Source of the DNA: Wyeomyia smithii
Lineage: Eukaryota > Arthropoda > Insecta > Diptera > Culicidae
NCBI RefSeq assembly: GCF_029784165.1
Contig: NC_073694.1
Span: 31,167,506-31,231,505, forward strand
Direction: 5' to 3'
Length of the DNA stretch: 64,000 bases
Position 1 is the stretch's first letter. Every line of letters begins with the position of its first letter. The translations under genes were made by a program, and so were the position numbers. Under the pieces are notes generated by a model that was not told the origin of the DNA, ran no database searches, and saw nothing but the letters and a program-made list of their open reading frames with translations. Shown in pieces: positions 14,959 to 26,921 of this stretch.

Positions 14959-15294
14959 GGGGACCGCGGAGCCTCAAAGTTACAGAATAAAATCCGCTTT
15001 GACAAGCAATTGGTCATGAGTTCGAATCTTAAAGGAACCATTCGGTGTCAGAGGTACTTTACGCATGGATTTATTCTCAGGCTTCCTCCCATCCTTCAAC
15101 TTTGACCTTTTTCTCACGCAAATCTCCAAAAGAAAAAAAGAGATACAGTTGAATGAGAATACACCAATTATAACGCCTCTGACATCAACGATTTTAACAC
15201 TCCCTCCTTTTCTTCCTTAACCGACCGTAAGGACGTAACCGGCGCCGTTATCGATGCTATACAAAGCGAAAGCAACTACCATTCATGCTCAAAC
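14959..15294 (+). mobile_element. tRNA-derived SINE, copy A
   Basis: The head resembles a tRNA gene: a box A-like segment (AGCCTCAAAGTTACAG) and a box B-like GAGTTCGAATC, followed by a shared body (GGTGTCAGAGGTACTTTACG, CTCAGGCTTCCTCCCATCCTTC). Flanks at 14936-14957 and 15295-15318 are near-identical (aaaattcagtgctcattc), consistent with a long target duplication. A second, truncated copy follows directly, giving a SINE dimer. Confidence 0.55.
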
Positions 15295-15313
15295 GAAAAT
15301 TTAGTGCTCATTC

Positions 15314-15490
15314 GAAGAGAGGAGCTCGTAACCTCACGGTTACAGAGTCCGATATGACAAGCTTCAACAGACAAATTAAATCTTAGTAAAATCATACCGA
15401 TCGGTGTCAGAGGTACTTTTACGTAGAGGTATATACATAGACACTCTCGCCTTCCTCTTATCTTCGACTTTGACCCTTCTCTCACGCTGG
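15314..15490 (+). mobile_element. tRNA-derived SINE, copy B (partial)
   Basis: Shares the body of copy A (CGGTGTCAGAGGTACTTTTACG, then CTCTCGCCTTCCTCTTATC and CTTCTCTCACGC) and a box A-like head (CTCGTAACCTCACGGTTACAG). Box B is degraded. Confidence 0.45.
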
Positions 15491-17003
15491 ATGCTCAGAT
15501 TTATTTACGATTTGACCGCAAAGATGGAGCAGCGCAGCGTGATGTTTTATGATTATGAGATTTAAGAGTTTTTTGTTTCGAATTATTAAAAAACAAACAT
15601 TTCTCCAAAACTCAGATATTTCCGAAAATTGAAGAGATAGAAATTTTATGACTTATATAAAATTTCATAAAATAAATATTATCATAAAACCCCAAAAAAA
15701 AACATCCTTTAAAATTTCAGAAAATGAAGATATTTTCATGAACAACCTTATAAAAATTAAAAAGAAATTTTATGTTTTCTGAAGTTTCTTCAAATTTAAT
15801 GATCTATAGGTTTGTTGGAAACATCAAAGGTTTAGCGTCTAAGAAAATGAAGTTTGCAAAGCTGCGTCATCTTTGCGGCCAAATCGCAAACTAATATAAG
15901 CATTCAAATCGAAGCCCTAACCATACCAAGAAACTTTTTATAAGATTGGAAACCGATTGGTTAAACCGTGGATGCGCTAATAATAGGGAGAGAACAACGT
16001 TAAAGATGAAGTGTTTTGCTGCTATCATTAGTGATACCGCATACCGTATAACGCACGTGCTGTTTTAATAAACCGTTGAATATTTCAGTCAACGACGAAT
16101 TCGAAAATTGTTGTTTATCGCATGAAATGATCAGTACTGCCGATAAATGAAAAATTGTCTAATGTGTCATAGACATGAAATCGAGAAAATCGCATTTTTT
16201 TGTCGGTACAACAAATTTTGAATGTCCAAGATAAATTTTGTAATGTGTATATATCACCTCTCATATATGCTAGGATTTTCCCGTTGAGTTCCAACAGAAA
16301 AATCTGCAGCCAAATTCCATCCATCAAGCATTTTTAACGCAGTAGCCCGTTTTCTAATTTATAAACACAAAGAAAGTTGACAAACCCGTGTGCAATTCGG
16401 CTTTGTACATATTATTGAGAATTATATCTAGTGCTGATACTAGACACCTTATTTCCAGTACAAGAAACAATACGGCCGCAAGGCATCAAAATCAGTAGAC
16501 AACAGAGAAAAAAGCGCAGTGATAAAATTTCCTTGTTTGGTAACTATAGGTGACAGAAACAAAGCTAAAAACTTGACAGCTGTAAAAGGATTGGGGGAAA
16601 AATCGGAAAAGAGAATTTTTTCTCTCCGAGATTGCAGAGGCTAGCTTTAAGTAGAATTTGTTTATTGAAATCAATCTGGCTACTGACTTGATTTCTGGCG
16701 TTCTTTTTTGTGCAAAATGTCTTAGAAATGCATAAATCGTCGAGATCCCGTAGTGTTTCTGATTTAATTCGACTCTTTTTTGTATGGACCCACTGCGACC
16801 AGTAGTAATAGTCTACAGTCTATGATATTACACAGTGCAACAAAAATTGACTTTTTTTTCTGCCTTGATTTCTATATATAATTTTTTTGTGTGTTTTGAT
16901 GCAAAACTAAATATCCCTGAGTTTGAACATATTTCAACTTAAGGGGCAACAACAGCGCCATTTTAAATATTTGAGAAATCGAAAATTTTTGAGGTTTTTT
17001 AAA
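15491..17003. other. gene-less AT-rich stretch
   Basis: Only short frames with non-coding composition. I recognise no protein, RNA gene or transposon end. Confidence 0.45.
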
Positions 17004-17510
17004 CGCCATTTTGTTCTAATACCAAATATCAAAATTCCATGAGTTTGTCCACATATTAGCATCTTCTTACCCATCATTTAAAAAAAAACAGATCTTAAAT
17101 CGGACAAAAACTGAGCTCACAACGGTGATTCTACGAAACCAGTTTTGGCATGGTTTTTGTATATTTCACAGAGCAAAATAATATCGAGTATGTATGAGCA
17201 TTAATGGTAATGCGCTAATATCTAAAAGTAGTAGTCAAATTATATCTTATATTGAGTAAAAAAGTCTCAGAAATCGATTGACAGGTGTCTGATCTACGTA
17301 AAATATCAGCAACATGTCGATTTTGCCCCAATTCCCCTACAATATTGAATTAGGTTTATCTCGATGTTAAATTAACATATTTGAAATCTGTTTAATGTAA
17401 TTTCAAGAGTGTAAGCGATGCTCAAAGTTTTTTTTAAACATGGATAAGAAGATGCTAATATGTGGACAAACTCATAGAATTTTGATATTTGATCTTATAA
17501 CAAGATGGCG
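17004..17510. repeat. inverted-repeat (MITE-like) element
   Basis: Two arms of about 85 bases, 17004-17088 and 17426-17510, are complementary: GAGTTTGTCCACATATTAGC on the left and GCTAATATGTGGACAAACTC on the right. The ~340 bp spacer is non-coding. Outer ends and target duplication are not clear. Confidence 0.55.
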
Positions 17511-18230
17511 ACGAAAACACATCGAAAATTTCCGATGGAAGATTCCCGCCTTAACACCTACACCACATCTCTTATATAAAACAAATTCCAATAAGTTTTA
17601 TGCATTTTCAAGAAAATATATATTTATTTTCAAAATACTGTTCTAACTTAAAAGGAACAATTAGCTGCGTATTAGTAACTATTTTAATCATTTCTTCAGC
17701 TAGCAGACAATTTTATTACCATGCTACATAATAGTTTTTTTTCTTTCATTCCAACAGGCTCATTTCAAGATGGCTTGACAAAGTATTTTTTTTTTTTAAT
17801 TCTTTTAGCACCAATATTTAGTGGTTAATTTGTGGTTTCGAAATCCAATTTGTGGTTGAGTAATTCCTGAGAAATTTTCAAAAAACTGAGTCAAGCCATC
17901 TCTGAAAATGATTTCGCTTCAAATGAATCGGACAACGATGATATATACATCAATCGAAAGCTCTTAATTTGTGGTTCACGAAAATGTAGTTTTTGTAGGC
18001 ATACTTCATGATAAAATAATTGAAAACCTATTATTTAAATTTTTGAACATTGTTCACCTCTTGTTGTCAACACCGACCGTACGCGGCGCTGGTAGACCAT
18101 CAAGAGCTAAGAGATCTAGAGCATATCGAAAACCGGTAAATCTTTGTTTGAATTCTATCATCTACCTGCGCCATCTGCACGTAACGTTTCCCAATTCGTC
18201 ATTTTCGTGTAGTGCGTATTGTTCGAGTAA

Positions 18231-19368
18231 GGGAACCTACTTAAATGACGTAGCATTTTTTCCATGATTTTTAAGACCCCCCTCCCCCCTTGTAGCATTT
18301 GGTCACAAAACCTAACCCCCCCCCCGGAAAAAAACGTAGCATTCGATTACCCCCCCCCCTCTTCGCTTCTGAAAAAAACGTACGGAAATACAAGTTGTTT
18401 TACGCGGACTTTTTTGCGAGGTTTTTTACGCGGATTTTTGAATTAACACGGTTTTTACGCGAATTTTTTAATTAACGCGGTTTTTTCACGCGAAACCGCG
18501 CTAATTCAAAAACTTTTTCACGAATTTTCGAATTAACGTGGGTTTGGAACCAGAAACGTTTTAGTGTTTATCTAGTACTTAGTCCAAAAAATACCCAACG
18601 CCCTCCGAAAGATCCGGAATGACCGTCAAAAAGGACAATTTTAAATACTGGTTCTAGAGCGTCTTGGGTTTTTTTTCAGCTTTTTTTCAGTTTTTTTTCA
18701 GCCCTTCTTGCTGGTTCACTTAACGCGGATTTTTGAACTATCGTGGTTTTTTACGCGGATTTTCGAATTAGTGCCTTGTTTTTACGCGGATTTTTTATGA
18801 GGTAATATCTCTCGCGTAATAAAAACCTGACTGTAGTAACATGCATACAAAAAAATACTCGATAAAAAAAAACCGTGTCTAATTCAATTTATTTACAACT
18901 CATAGACTCGTGACTGCATCTTTTGCTTCGAAGGGCTTGTGTTTTGGTACAAGGAGTAAAGGTGTTTAAATAGCTTAGTGTGATCCATGTCTACAGAAAA
19001 CACAGAAACTATTCCGGAAATGAAACGAGTATCTTGTAATTTTTACTATTAAAAGCCACAAAAAAGCAACGATTTTTGTATTCAAAACAGATTGTGTGTT
19101 TGGAAATCCAAGTGATTGTTTATGTAGCAGAACTTTTAGAAGATCTCTGAATGCCACAGATAAAAACATTTCGACAGATCTCGCTGCAATACTTTGTGCA
19201 ATGTTTTAGTGTATTTTTAGTATACATTTTTCCTGCAAAAAAAATCAGTCTTTAAAAAAAATGCTACGTCGATTTTAATAGAACCCCCCCTCCTCCTTGT
19301 CTTAGCTTGTCACAAAATGATGATATCCCCCCTCCCCCATGAATGCTACGTCATTTAAGTATGGTCCC
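18231..19368. mobile_element. PIF/Harbinger-like MITE with TAA target duplication
   Basis: Inverted ends of 27 bases match at about 24 positions (left GGGAACCTACTTAAATGACG, right the complement ending AAGTATGGTCCC). TAA is duplicated at 18228-18230 and 19369-19371, as expected for the TWA preference of PIF/Harbinger. Poly-C tracts lie inside both ends. A second MITE of the ACGCGG family is nested at about 18389-18836. Confidence 0.6.
18389..18836. mobile_element. nested MITE of the 'TTTTTACGCGG' family, copy 2
   Basis: Repeats of TTTTTTACGCGG and 'aattaacgcggtttt' between a left end TACAAGTTGTTTTACGCGGA and a right end whose complement reads TACAGTCAGGTTTTTATTAC. Bounded by TA. The ends are more diverged than in the copies at 10.6 and 20.9 kb. 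Confidence 0.4.
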
Positions 19369-20458
19369 TAACGTAAAACAGATGATTTTTTCTCAGGAAG
19401 TTTTCGTGAAGTGATGAGTATGGTGAAACTAGAGATACTCAGAGCGAGAGATATGCGGTGAGCCAAACGAACCGTCAAAATTGGAGCCAAACGAACAAGA
19501 AAGGTAACACCACATTGAGAGGTATTGCAATCAGGTACAAAAAAGAACGTGTTTATTTCTGTACGATTTTTTGTTCTATTGCCAATGAATGAATTAAGAA
19601 TGCTGTGAGTGATGTTTACCCGGAGTTCAACAAACCTTGTGTATAGGTAACAAAATAAGTGAAGGTGTATAAAATTAAACATAAACATAAAATATATCAC
19701 CTTAACAGTTTTTGCGAAGCACTTCACTATTCTTAAGGACTTTCACCGTCGCCACCGATTATACAAGTCAAATGTTAGTTAACATTGCGCTTTGAGAAGA
19801 GATCTGGCACCTCTGACATACGAAACCCAGTTGCCGAATTGGCGATTTTTTTCACCGCGAATCTCTTCCTCTGAGTATTTCTAGGTGAAACAGTATGTAA
19901 ACAGCAGGGATACTATATGTGCAGATTTGCTGCGAAATGCAAATGTTGATTTTTGTAGTTGACAAGCCTCCGTGGTTTTACGTAATTTTTTTCAAAATTA
20001 GTGAAGTTTTACGTAGACATGCGAGCGTAATTTTCTCGATCTTCGGTAGAATCATTTCCGGAAATTTAGTTTCGCCGTTTACCGATTGTTTGAAAAAAAA
20101 AACCTAAATTAATACACCTAGGGGTGTGATCTGGTCTTTCTCATAAAAAATCTATTATACGTTAAAATCTATTAGCACATACGTTTTAACTCTTGGAATA
20201 AATTACAGCCTGATAATAATAAAGAACAATTTTTTGTTTCGATAAATATAATAATATTTTGGTAACCAACTACGCAACTGTATTCGACTGTTGGGTATTT
20301 TAGAAACCGGAATGATGCCTGAAGGTCAGGAATGGGCCTTAGAACTGTAGGGAACGGTTGAAACGCATGGTAAATGCCCAAAGGTGTGAGTCCTGACTAG
20401 AATTAAAATTCGATATTTTCTCGTCTCAGTAATATGCTACTACAACTACCCCCTGAAT

Positions 20459-20808
20459 GAGCGGGGGCCTAGTGTGGTTGGTAACGTCTCCGCCAACCAC
20501 GCTCGACGCCTGGGTTCGAATCCCACCGCCGACATAGGTGTCGATGGTTGTGAGGTGGCGTGATCCACTCACAACCAACCCAACTGGTCTAGATTCAATC
20601 CTAGCCGACACCGGGAGATTTTCTGAGGCGAAAAATTTCTGGGATCACGCCTTCCATCGCATGAGGAAGTAAAGCCGTTGGCGCCGGTCCGTTAATAATC
20701 GGGTCGTGAGTTAGGGTCCTGGGTGTGGAGTCGCCTCCCTGGGCGTCGGTGATTGGCCACAACAGTGGCGGAACTAGACCGACGGAAAATAAGCGAGAAT
20801 AAAAAAAA
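20459..20808 (+). mobile_element. tRNA-derived SINE with 15 bp target duplication
   Basis: A head with a box A-like AGTGTGGTTGGTAACG and a perfect box B GGGTTCGAATCCC, a body of about 300 bases and a terminal A-run. It is flanked by a perfect 15 bp direct repeat AACTACCCCCTGAAT (20444-20458 and 20809-20823), which defines the ends. A second copy of the same family lies reversed at 55315-55654. Confidence 0.85.
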
Positions 20809-20869
20809 AACTACCCCCTGAATAATAAAACAAAAAAGCTTTCAACGGCAGCGACAACTGTATGTCGTA

Positions 20870-21210
20870 TACAGTAAGGTCGCTTTTTACGCGGTTTTTT
20901 CACGCGGGTTGCTTTCCTCCATTACTCAAAACCGGTACAAGATGTCGACCTCACTTCAATCACGCTTTCCGTTTTAGGCCACGAGTGATCATATATCAAT
21001 TTAAAAAAAAAATCACAATTTTTGGTGTGAATACTCAAAATTTAAAATATTGAATTTTGGTCTCTAGATTGGCCACTATCATATTCAAACGAGGTTTTAA
21101 CGTTTTAGGACGGTTTTCTTTGTTGTATTTGCAACTCAAAAAAGTCGTTTTTTACGCGGGCGCATACAAATTTGGAACGCATCCCCCGCGTAAAAAACGA
21201 CCTTAGTGTA
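20870..21210. mobile_element. MITE of the 'TTTTTACGCGG' family, copy 3
   Basis: Inverted ends TACAGTAAGGTCGCTTTTTA and, on the right, the complement ending AACGACCTTAGTGTA, bounded by TA. About 340 bp, non-coding. Confidence 0.6.
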
Positions 21211-21899
21211 TATGAACGACTGTCGATATGTTCGAGATAACCCACTAGCACTAACAGCGGCAGGTGCTAGTACTATGCTCATCCAACGCCGCGTACGGTC
21301 GGTGTTGACAACAAGTGGTAAACAATGTTCAAAAATTTAAATAATAGTTTTTTAATTATTTTAATATGAAGTATGCCTACAGACTACATTTTCGTGAACC
21401 ACAAATTAAGAGCTTTCGATTGATGTATATATCATCGTTGTCCGATTCATTTGAAGCGAAATCATTTTCAGAGATGGCTTGACTCGGTTTTCTGAAAATT
21501 TCTCAGAAATTACTCAACCACAAATTACCACAAATTGGATTTCGAAACCACAAATTAAGCACTAAATATTGGTGCTAAAAGAATTAAAAAAAAATACTTT
21601 GTCAAGCCATCTTGAAATGAGCAGCTTTAATTTCGGTGTCATAGCATATTCTACATCGAGTTTTGATGAACTATTTATTTTTCTAATTTTTTATTCCAGT
21701 TTAAGGGGCATGTTATTGTAATTTCAATCCTCAAATGCGCCCTGTTGGAAAAGTCCCTGTTGAAAAAAATATCGATATAAATGTTTAGTTAAAAATTTGC
21801 ACCAGTTACAACCCTAAATCATATCCGAAAATAAACGAAAATGCGTTTCGGTTACCACTTCAACCGCACAGTTTTCTGCGGAATACAGTAGGAAGAGTA

Positions 21900-22756
21900 T
21901 TACAACTCAATCCGCACCCTTTTATTTTTTGCTTGATTGCCAATCTTGTTTCGTGACCTTCCAGCGGGTCCGTGTAGAGAGGCTTGTTTTCGGCGAGCAG
22001 TAAAATGTGTATAATTTGCTTCCGTATTCGTGGTAAACAAGGCGCAATGTATGTAATGAATCATCGTTACAACCAGAGAATGGCAAACAAGATAAGCCGA
22101 GGGATGTTGTTGATAGCAACTGGAGGTGAATCTGCGCAAACATTATGTTGGCTTAGAAACCAATTGATAAAATCAACACCGATTTTAGTGAAATCTTATC
22201 TGACCTTTGTGAAAAGTTTACAAGCGATTATGTGTGCATGGTTAAACTTGCTACACGAGAGTCTTCATTTTCCTCACCTGGGCGTGGTTTCATCTGCGAA
22301 AAAACACGCTCGGTATGGAACCACTGTCGACAAGTCAACCTGTTGATTGTTGTAAACATTCAGCTTACCCGTTCCGACAGTAGCACCCCCTCCACCGGTA
22401 CCATTGCGAACGTTCTTTCCTCGGCCTTTACCGCCAGTACTGCAGTCCTTTCCAGCGTCAGCCAAAGCTATCCCGCCGGAGGAATTGATCAGGCTACCAA
22501 CTCCCGGGGCAGAGGCGTTGCCAGTTCCGGTCTGACTTGAAGGAACTCGTCTAAGCGGTGTAGTTGCACATTTCAAGAGCATGCTTTTTGGTTTCACACT
22601 TTTACCACTGTTGTTTAACACCACCGATGACCGTACGACGTTTACTTTTCTGTTTGCTGATAGCAATTTTCGTTTACACACAACACAAATGATATCAAGC
22701 TCTAGCTCACTGGGTTTCACTATCTTCGCTTCTGTTTTATGACACAACGCGCACAC
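21900..22756 (-). CDS. uncharacterised two-exon gene (partial), Cys-rich N-terminal part
   Basis: Exon a (about 22756-22278) is open for about 160 codons. It starts with a CxCxxC-like segment (VCALCHKT) and a second CxxC (IICVVCKRKLL) about 25 residues on, then a basic-serine stretch and a Gly-rich run (GGKGRGKNVRNGTGGGG). It ends at a strong donor, AG|GTGAGG, at 22278/22277. A plausible acceptor (TTTGCGCAG) at 22132 opens exon b (22131-21900) in the matching phase, adding about 77 residues that end ...KNKRVRIEL with a basic tail. The frame continues upstream of 22756 without an ATG, so a 5' exon is probably missing. The Cys pairs suggest a zinc-binding module, but I do not recognise the family. 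The frame and donor are seen; the splice is inferred. Confidence 0.4.
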
Positions 22757-23249
22757 ACAGCCAGCACCTGTCCGAATCGATCTATATCAGAGCCTGTACG
22801 GTATCACTCTGTTATCTGTGCTTGCTTCGTTCGCTCCCTTGGCCCTCGCGCTACTACTCCTACTTACCAATTAGCCAAGTTATCTGTGCTCTCAATACGC
22901 ACACGCACCACCTACGCGCTCACACCAGCATATTCTCGCTGCCAGGGGAAGAGGCACACCCGAAATTTTCGCAAAGCCTGCCAGCTGGCTGCGGTGGTTG
23001 TACAACGGATGTCGAGCCACCTAAATATCGATAAAGCTCGAGGCCACTTGTCGATGCCAAGTATGGGGGGGCTGACAAGCTATAAAACACACGTGACCAA
23101 GCTCTTCAGTTCCACTAGAGCACCACGGGGGATTCGGAACACGATTGTATTTCGTGAATATGTCCAAGGTCGCGCACCACACACTAGCAGTTTCCGATTA
23201 CAGCTGATTGTTTTGTGCAGTTTTTGCCGCTATGATTTGTGATGTTCTG

Positions 23250-24743
23250 AAAGCGATAGAAAACTAAGTTAGGATTTTTTTTCTTCATTATAATGGTTTA
23301 CTTATATGAATTCAGAGGTATAACACATGGAACAGTTATTCGTAAAACAGCAGTATAATAATGCGACGTAAATGTCTACACAATCAGATTATAGATTTAA
23401 GAGGTGTTAATGGAAAAAAATTTGGCTGGTTCTAACCGGTTCTAACAAACCGGTCTTAACCCGCTTTCGCACTTAGGAATTCCCGGCTAGCGGAGCGTTC
23501 GACCCACCACGGGTTAATTCTCATCGCTCTCTGTGATAAAATAGGAAGACCTCAACTGCAAGGTCATAAACAAGAATGAGAACGCACACTAAGCCGATCG
23601 ATGTGTAACGGCTTTATTTACTTGTTTGTTTGTCATCTGCCGCGTTTTTAAGTTCTTACCTAAAAACATGCACACATTTCAACGTAACCGGAACGTTGCG
23701 TATGGTTTTTGGAAACGGGATGTGATAAGCGGAGCTGTCGGAATATCTGTGCGTGTGTTTGCACAAGCGGTTGAATTGCGACGCGTATTTCGTGAACGCA
23801 AGTTGCACACACCCTCAGATCGGTAGGGAAATAATAATTTTATGACGCACTATTTCGTCTGCCTTCCTAGGTGGAACAACTTCTTGATCTGGTTTCTTAA
23901 AACCGCTTGAAGCTAAACTGTAAATTATGTAATCCAACGAGGCAAACGATGGAGATATGTACTGCGTGTACAAGCCAAGTGTTCGTTTGATATTGGTCGG
24001 ATCTCCGAGCTGTAGGTCACAGGTGGGCCACAAGCTCTTGCCTGATACAACTACTTTTTGGCATTTTTCAAACCATTCCAGATGTTAATTATTTGACAAT
24101 CGAGTGTCGAATCATTCGAAGATTATCAGAGAAAAATTTCTAGCGAAATCGAATACATACCTTTGTTTTTGTAATGAAATTAAATTTTGAAATTTTTTTT
24201 TTTTTTTGAGTGATGTTGCCAGCTCTGGTAATTTTTTTACTTTAAAGCCATTTTTTTTGAAGATTATTAAGTCCCGTTAAACTGCGAATACGGTCCGTAT
24301 TTTTCACAAATTTCTCATTCGAAATCTATGATATGATATAGATCATTAAATTTTTACTTTTCTCAAGCCAGTCTTCGTTTTCCGCTGTGATATGAAAAAC
24401 TTTCGGAATTTCGCAAGTTTTTGTTACGGTTTACCCTTGGGGCACCGCCTGATGAAGCCATGATAAGGTTTCCATCGAAGTGCCTTTTTACAGCCCCATA
24501 CGTGGCAGTTTACCTAACTTAATCTGTTTCTTTTATTCCGAGCTATGTACTATAAAATAGGATGCCTGCCACTTCCAGAAATATCCTTTAGTACATCCGA
24601 CACCGATTTTGCAATCAATTATGAGTGCCCAGAAAAGTTACGAACCTAGTGCTATTTTCGAATTAATTCAACCGAATCCAATAGAAAAAACAAAAATAAT
24701 ATAAATTTTTGATAAGCCTACTTGGATAAATTAATAACGTTTA
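23250..24743. other. gene-less stretch
   Basis: Short frames only. I see no recognisable gene or transposon end. Confidence 0.4.
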
Positions 24744-24947
24744 AGCCTGTATTACACTCTTTGACAGATGGTCAAATATTTGACCTTCTGACATAATGGT
24801 CAAATTTATTTGACATCATGGTTGTTGTTTGCCCGTGTTTGTCCTATGTAAAAATTGCAGAGTGACAAACAATTATCTTTGACCAAATTTTTATCTGTCA
24901 AACACTGACAAATATTTGACGCTCGGTCAAAGAGTGTACTACAGGCT
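24744..24947. mobile_element. short MITE with TTA target duplication
   Basis: A 204 bp element with inverted ends AGCCTGTATTACACTCTTTG and, on the right, the complement ending GAGTGTACTACAGGCT, flanked by TTA at 24741-24743 and 24948-24950 (PIF/Harbinger-like). The interior repeats TTTGAC and CAAATATTTGAC motifs. Confidence 0.65.
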
Positions 24948-24950
24948 TTA

Positions 24951-26690
24951 GCCTCTGCTATTTAACCATCTATAAGAAAGCATTTTTGACGCAGGATCTT
25001 TCATCAAGAGCAAGAACACGACAATCCATCACAAATATGCTGTGCGATTGACATTATTCCCTCGGAGTGAAACGAAAAAATGCGACATATAGTATGGCCG
25101 AGGAGGAGCTCAGCTCCAACCACGCAGAGTAAAAGCCAATCGAAGAAGCTGTTTAGTCTGTCTGTGTACATAAAATGAATTGATAACATCAAATAATAAC
25201 AATCGAATACCGTATAACTGCTGGCAGGCTGTTAACATTCAAGCTGCTTCACTTGATAGAGAGGAAAAAACAAAAACACGTTTACCCATACACTAATCTG
25301 GCTCGGTCGTCGTCGTAGTCGTTGGTCAATACGCGAGTGGCACAGGAATCGTGTTTAGTTCACAGGGCACTACCATCCATCCACACCGCTGATGGTGGTG
25401 CGGTTGTATGTGTATGTGCGTGCGCGCGCGAGCTGGAGAACTGTATATAAATAATTCAGCATAATTTGAATCTCTTTGCTCTTCCCACTTATCGCCTGAC
25501 CGACGAACGGCACTTCGTCCCATCCGCAGTGGGAAGGAATTTAAATATAGCAACCCGTTGGTAGGGCCTATTTTAGGGATATGGCATAGGTATGTGCGAT
25601 GGAACTACTTTTTTGGTTTAGGTTTGGTAAACTGAAGCCATAAGGACACACCTAATGAAATCGACCAAATAAAAACTAGCGATAGGCGCTTGAGTAAGCT
25701 TTTGTTTACCCCGAGTATCAAGGTCGATTGCGTAAAGACTAATTTTATTTGTTTTGTGATTGTAGCTAAAATATGTTTGCCTAATCCTAGTCGACTCAGC
25801 TGATAGGAGTAGCATAGATGATTGACTTATGAAGATTATTTTCATGATTCACCTATATAGAAACACGAGATAGTGTTGATAGTCCTACACGCAAAACGAA
25901 TGAAAAAATAATACGGTAGTAATGACCGCCGTTTCGAGCCGAGAGGAAGCACTGAAACCAAATTATCTCCCAACTTAAAGCAGCTGAGTTGTGAACAAAA
26001 TAGAAGTCGGTCTGCTAGTTTTGCTACTCTTGTCAATCACACCTAACAACACGTCGAGGAATAACAAGAAAAAGAAAAGTCCGCTGATGCGTAGAATATT
26101 TTTACACTTTTCACCGGTAAAACTCACCTTTTCCTGATTGAAAACAGCAACAAAACATGCAGCACACTGCCTGACATTAGACACGATTGCAATAGTACGC
26201 AAAAACGCAACGAAAATGTACAAAATGTTGACGAATTTCGCGAACACTAAACTGTAACATTACACATTCGCGAGACGACAGAAGAAACTTCGCACAGCGA
26301 ACGAAATGTTCCTTGTGGTGTGGTGAATATGTTTGACAGCCAGCAATAGGGTTACTCATTCTGTGGTGAAGAACTCACGACGCTAACGCAATGTTGGCGG
26401 CATGGTTGCTTATAGAATAAAATATTTTTAAATAATAAATTTCAGTACACATTCTCAGGTACACATGATCCAAAATAAAAAATTTTTAAGCTCATTTAAA
26501 AAAAAAACTTTTTTCAATATGTTCCAATCATTTTTTTTTTGTACAAAAATCTTTACTTTTGGTGTTTTTCTACGATTCCCATTTCTATTTGGGACCAGAT
26601 TCTAATTTGAACTAAATATTTGATCAATTTCTAATCTGATCATTTTTTATCCATAAAAGCTTTTCGGTGGGCGCTAGTTAGCCTATACAC
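24951..26690. other. gene-less stretch, possible 5' region of an unseen gene
   Basis: On the minus strand around 26184-26130 a short ATG-led frame (MSGSVLHVLLLFSIRK) runs into a good donor (GGAAAAG|GTGAGT), which could be a first exon. I cannot connect it to a downstream exon with confidence. Nothing else is supportable. Confidence 0.3.
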
Positions 26691-26824
26691 CAGAGAGACG
26701 CCGAGACACTCACCGTTAAGGCAACTGTCAACATCAAAACGGGCGATCTGTATAATTTTGCATTGCCGTTATCCGTTTTGATGTTGACAGTTGCCTTAAC
26801 GGTGAGTGTCTTGTCATTTCTCTG
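26691..26824. repeat. hairpin MITE, 134 bp
   Basis: Two nearly perfect complementary arms of about 50 bases (ACACTCACCGTTAAGGCAAC on the left, GTTGCCTTAACGGTGAGTGT on the right) separated by a short loop, with CAGAGA at the outer ends. Confidence 0.7.
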
Positions 26825-26921
26825 ATATATATGTTTCCTAGTGGGCGCAGTTTCGAACCATTTTAAAGATTTGGTTTCTGTCTTTAAGAAGCGTTTTCTG
26901 CAATTCTAGATAGATTCAAGA

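Larger units (their letters stand above)
17758..21622. mobile_element. foldback-like element with ~330 bp terminal inverted repeats
   Basis: Arms 17758-18088 and 21287-21622 are long, similar inverted copies, from GCTCATTTCAAGATGGCTTG at the outer ends to CCGACCGTACGCGGCG at the inner ends. The ~3.2 kb between them carries later insertions: a PIF/Harbinger-like MITE (18231-19368), a SINE (20459-20808) and an ACGCGG MITE (20870-21210). No transposase frame is seen. Alternatively these are two independent inserts of one family in opposite orientation; I found no clear target duplication to decide. Confidence 0.5.

Noticed and set aside
22739..23242. 167-codon plus-strand frame
   Set aside because: No ATG-proximal support and no motif; it lies over the probable upstream region of the minus-strand gene and looks like an open frame by GC content.
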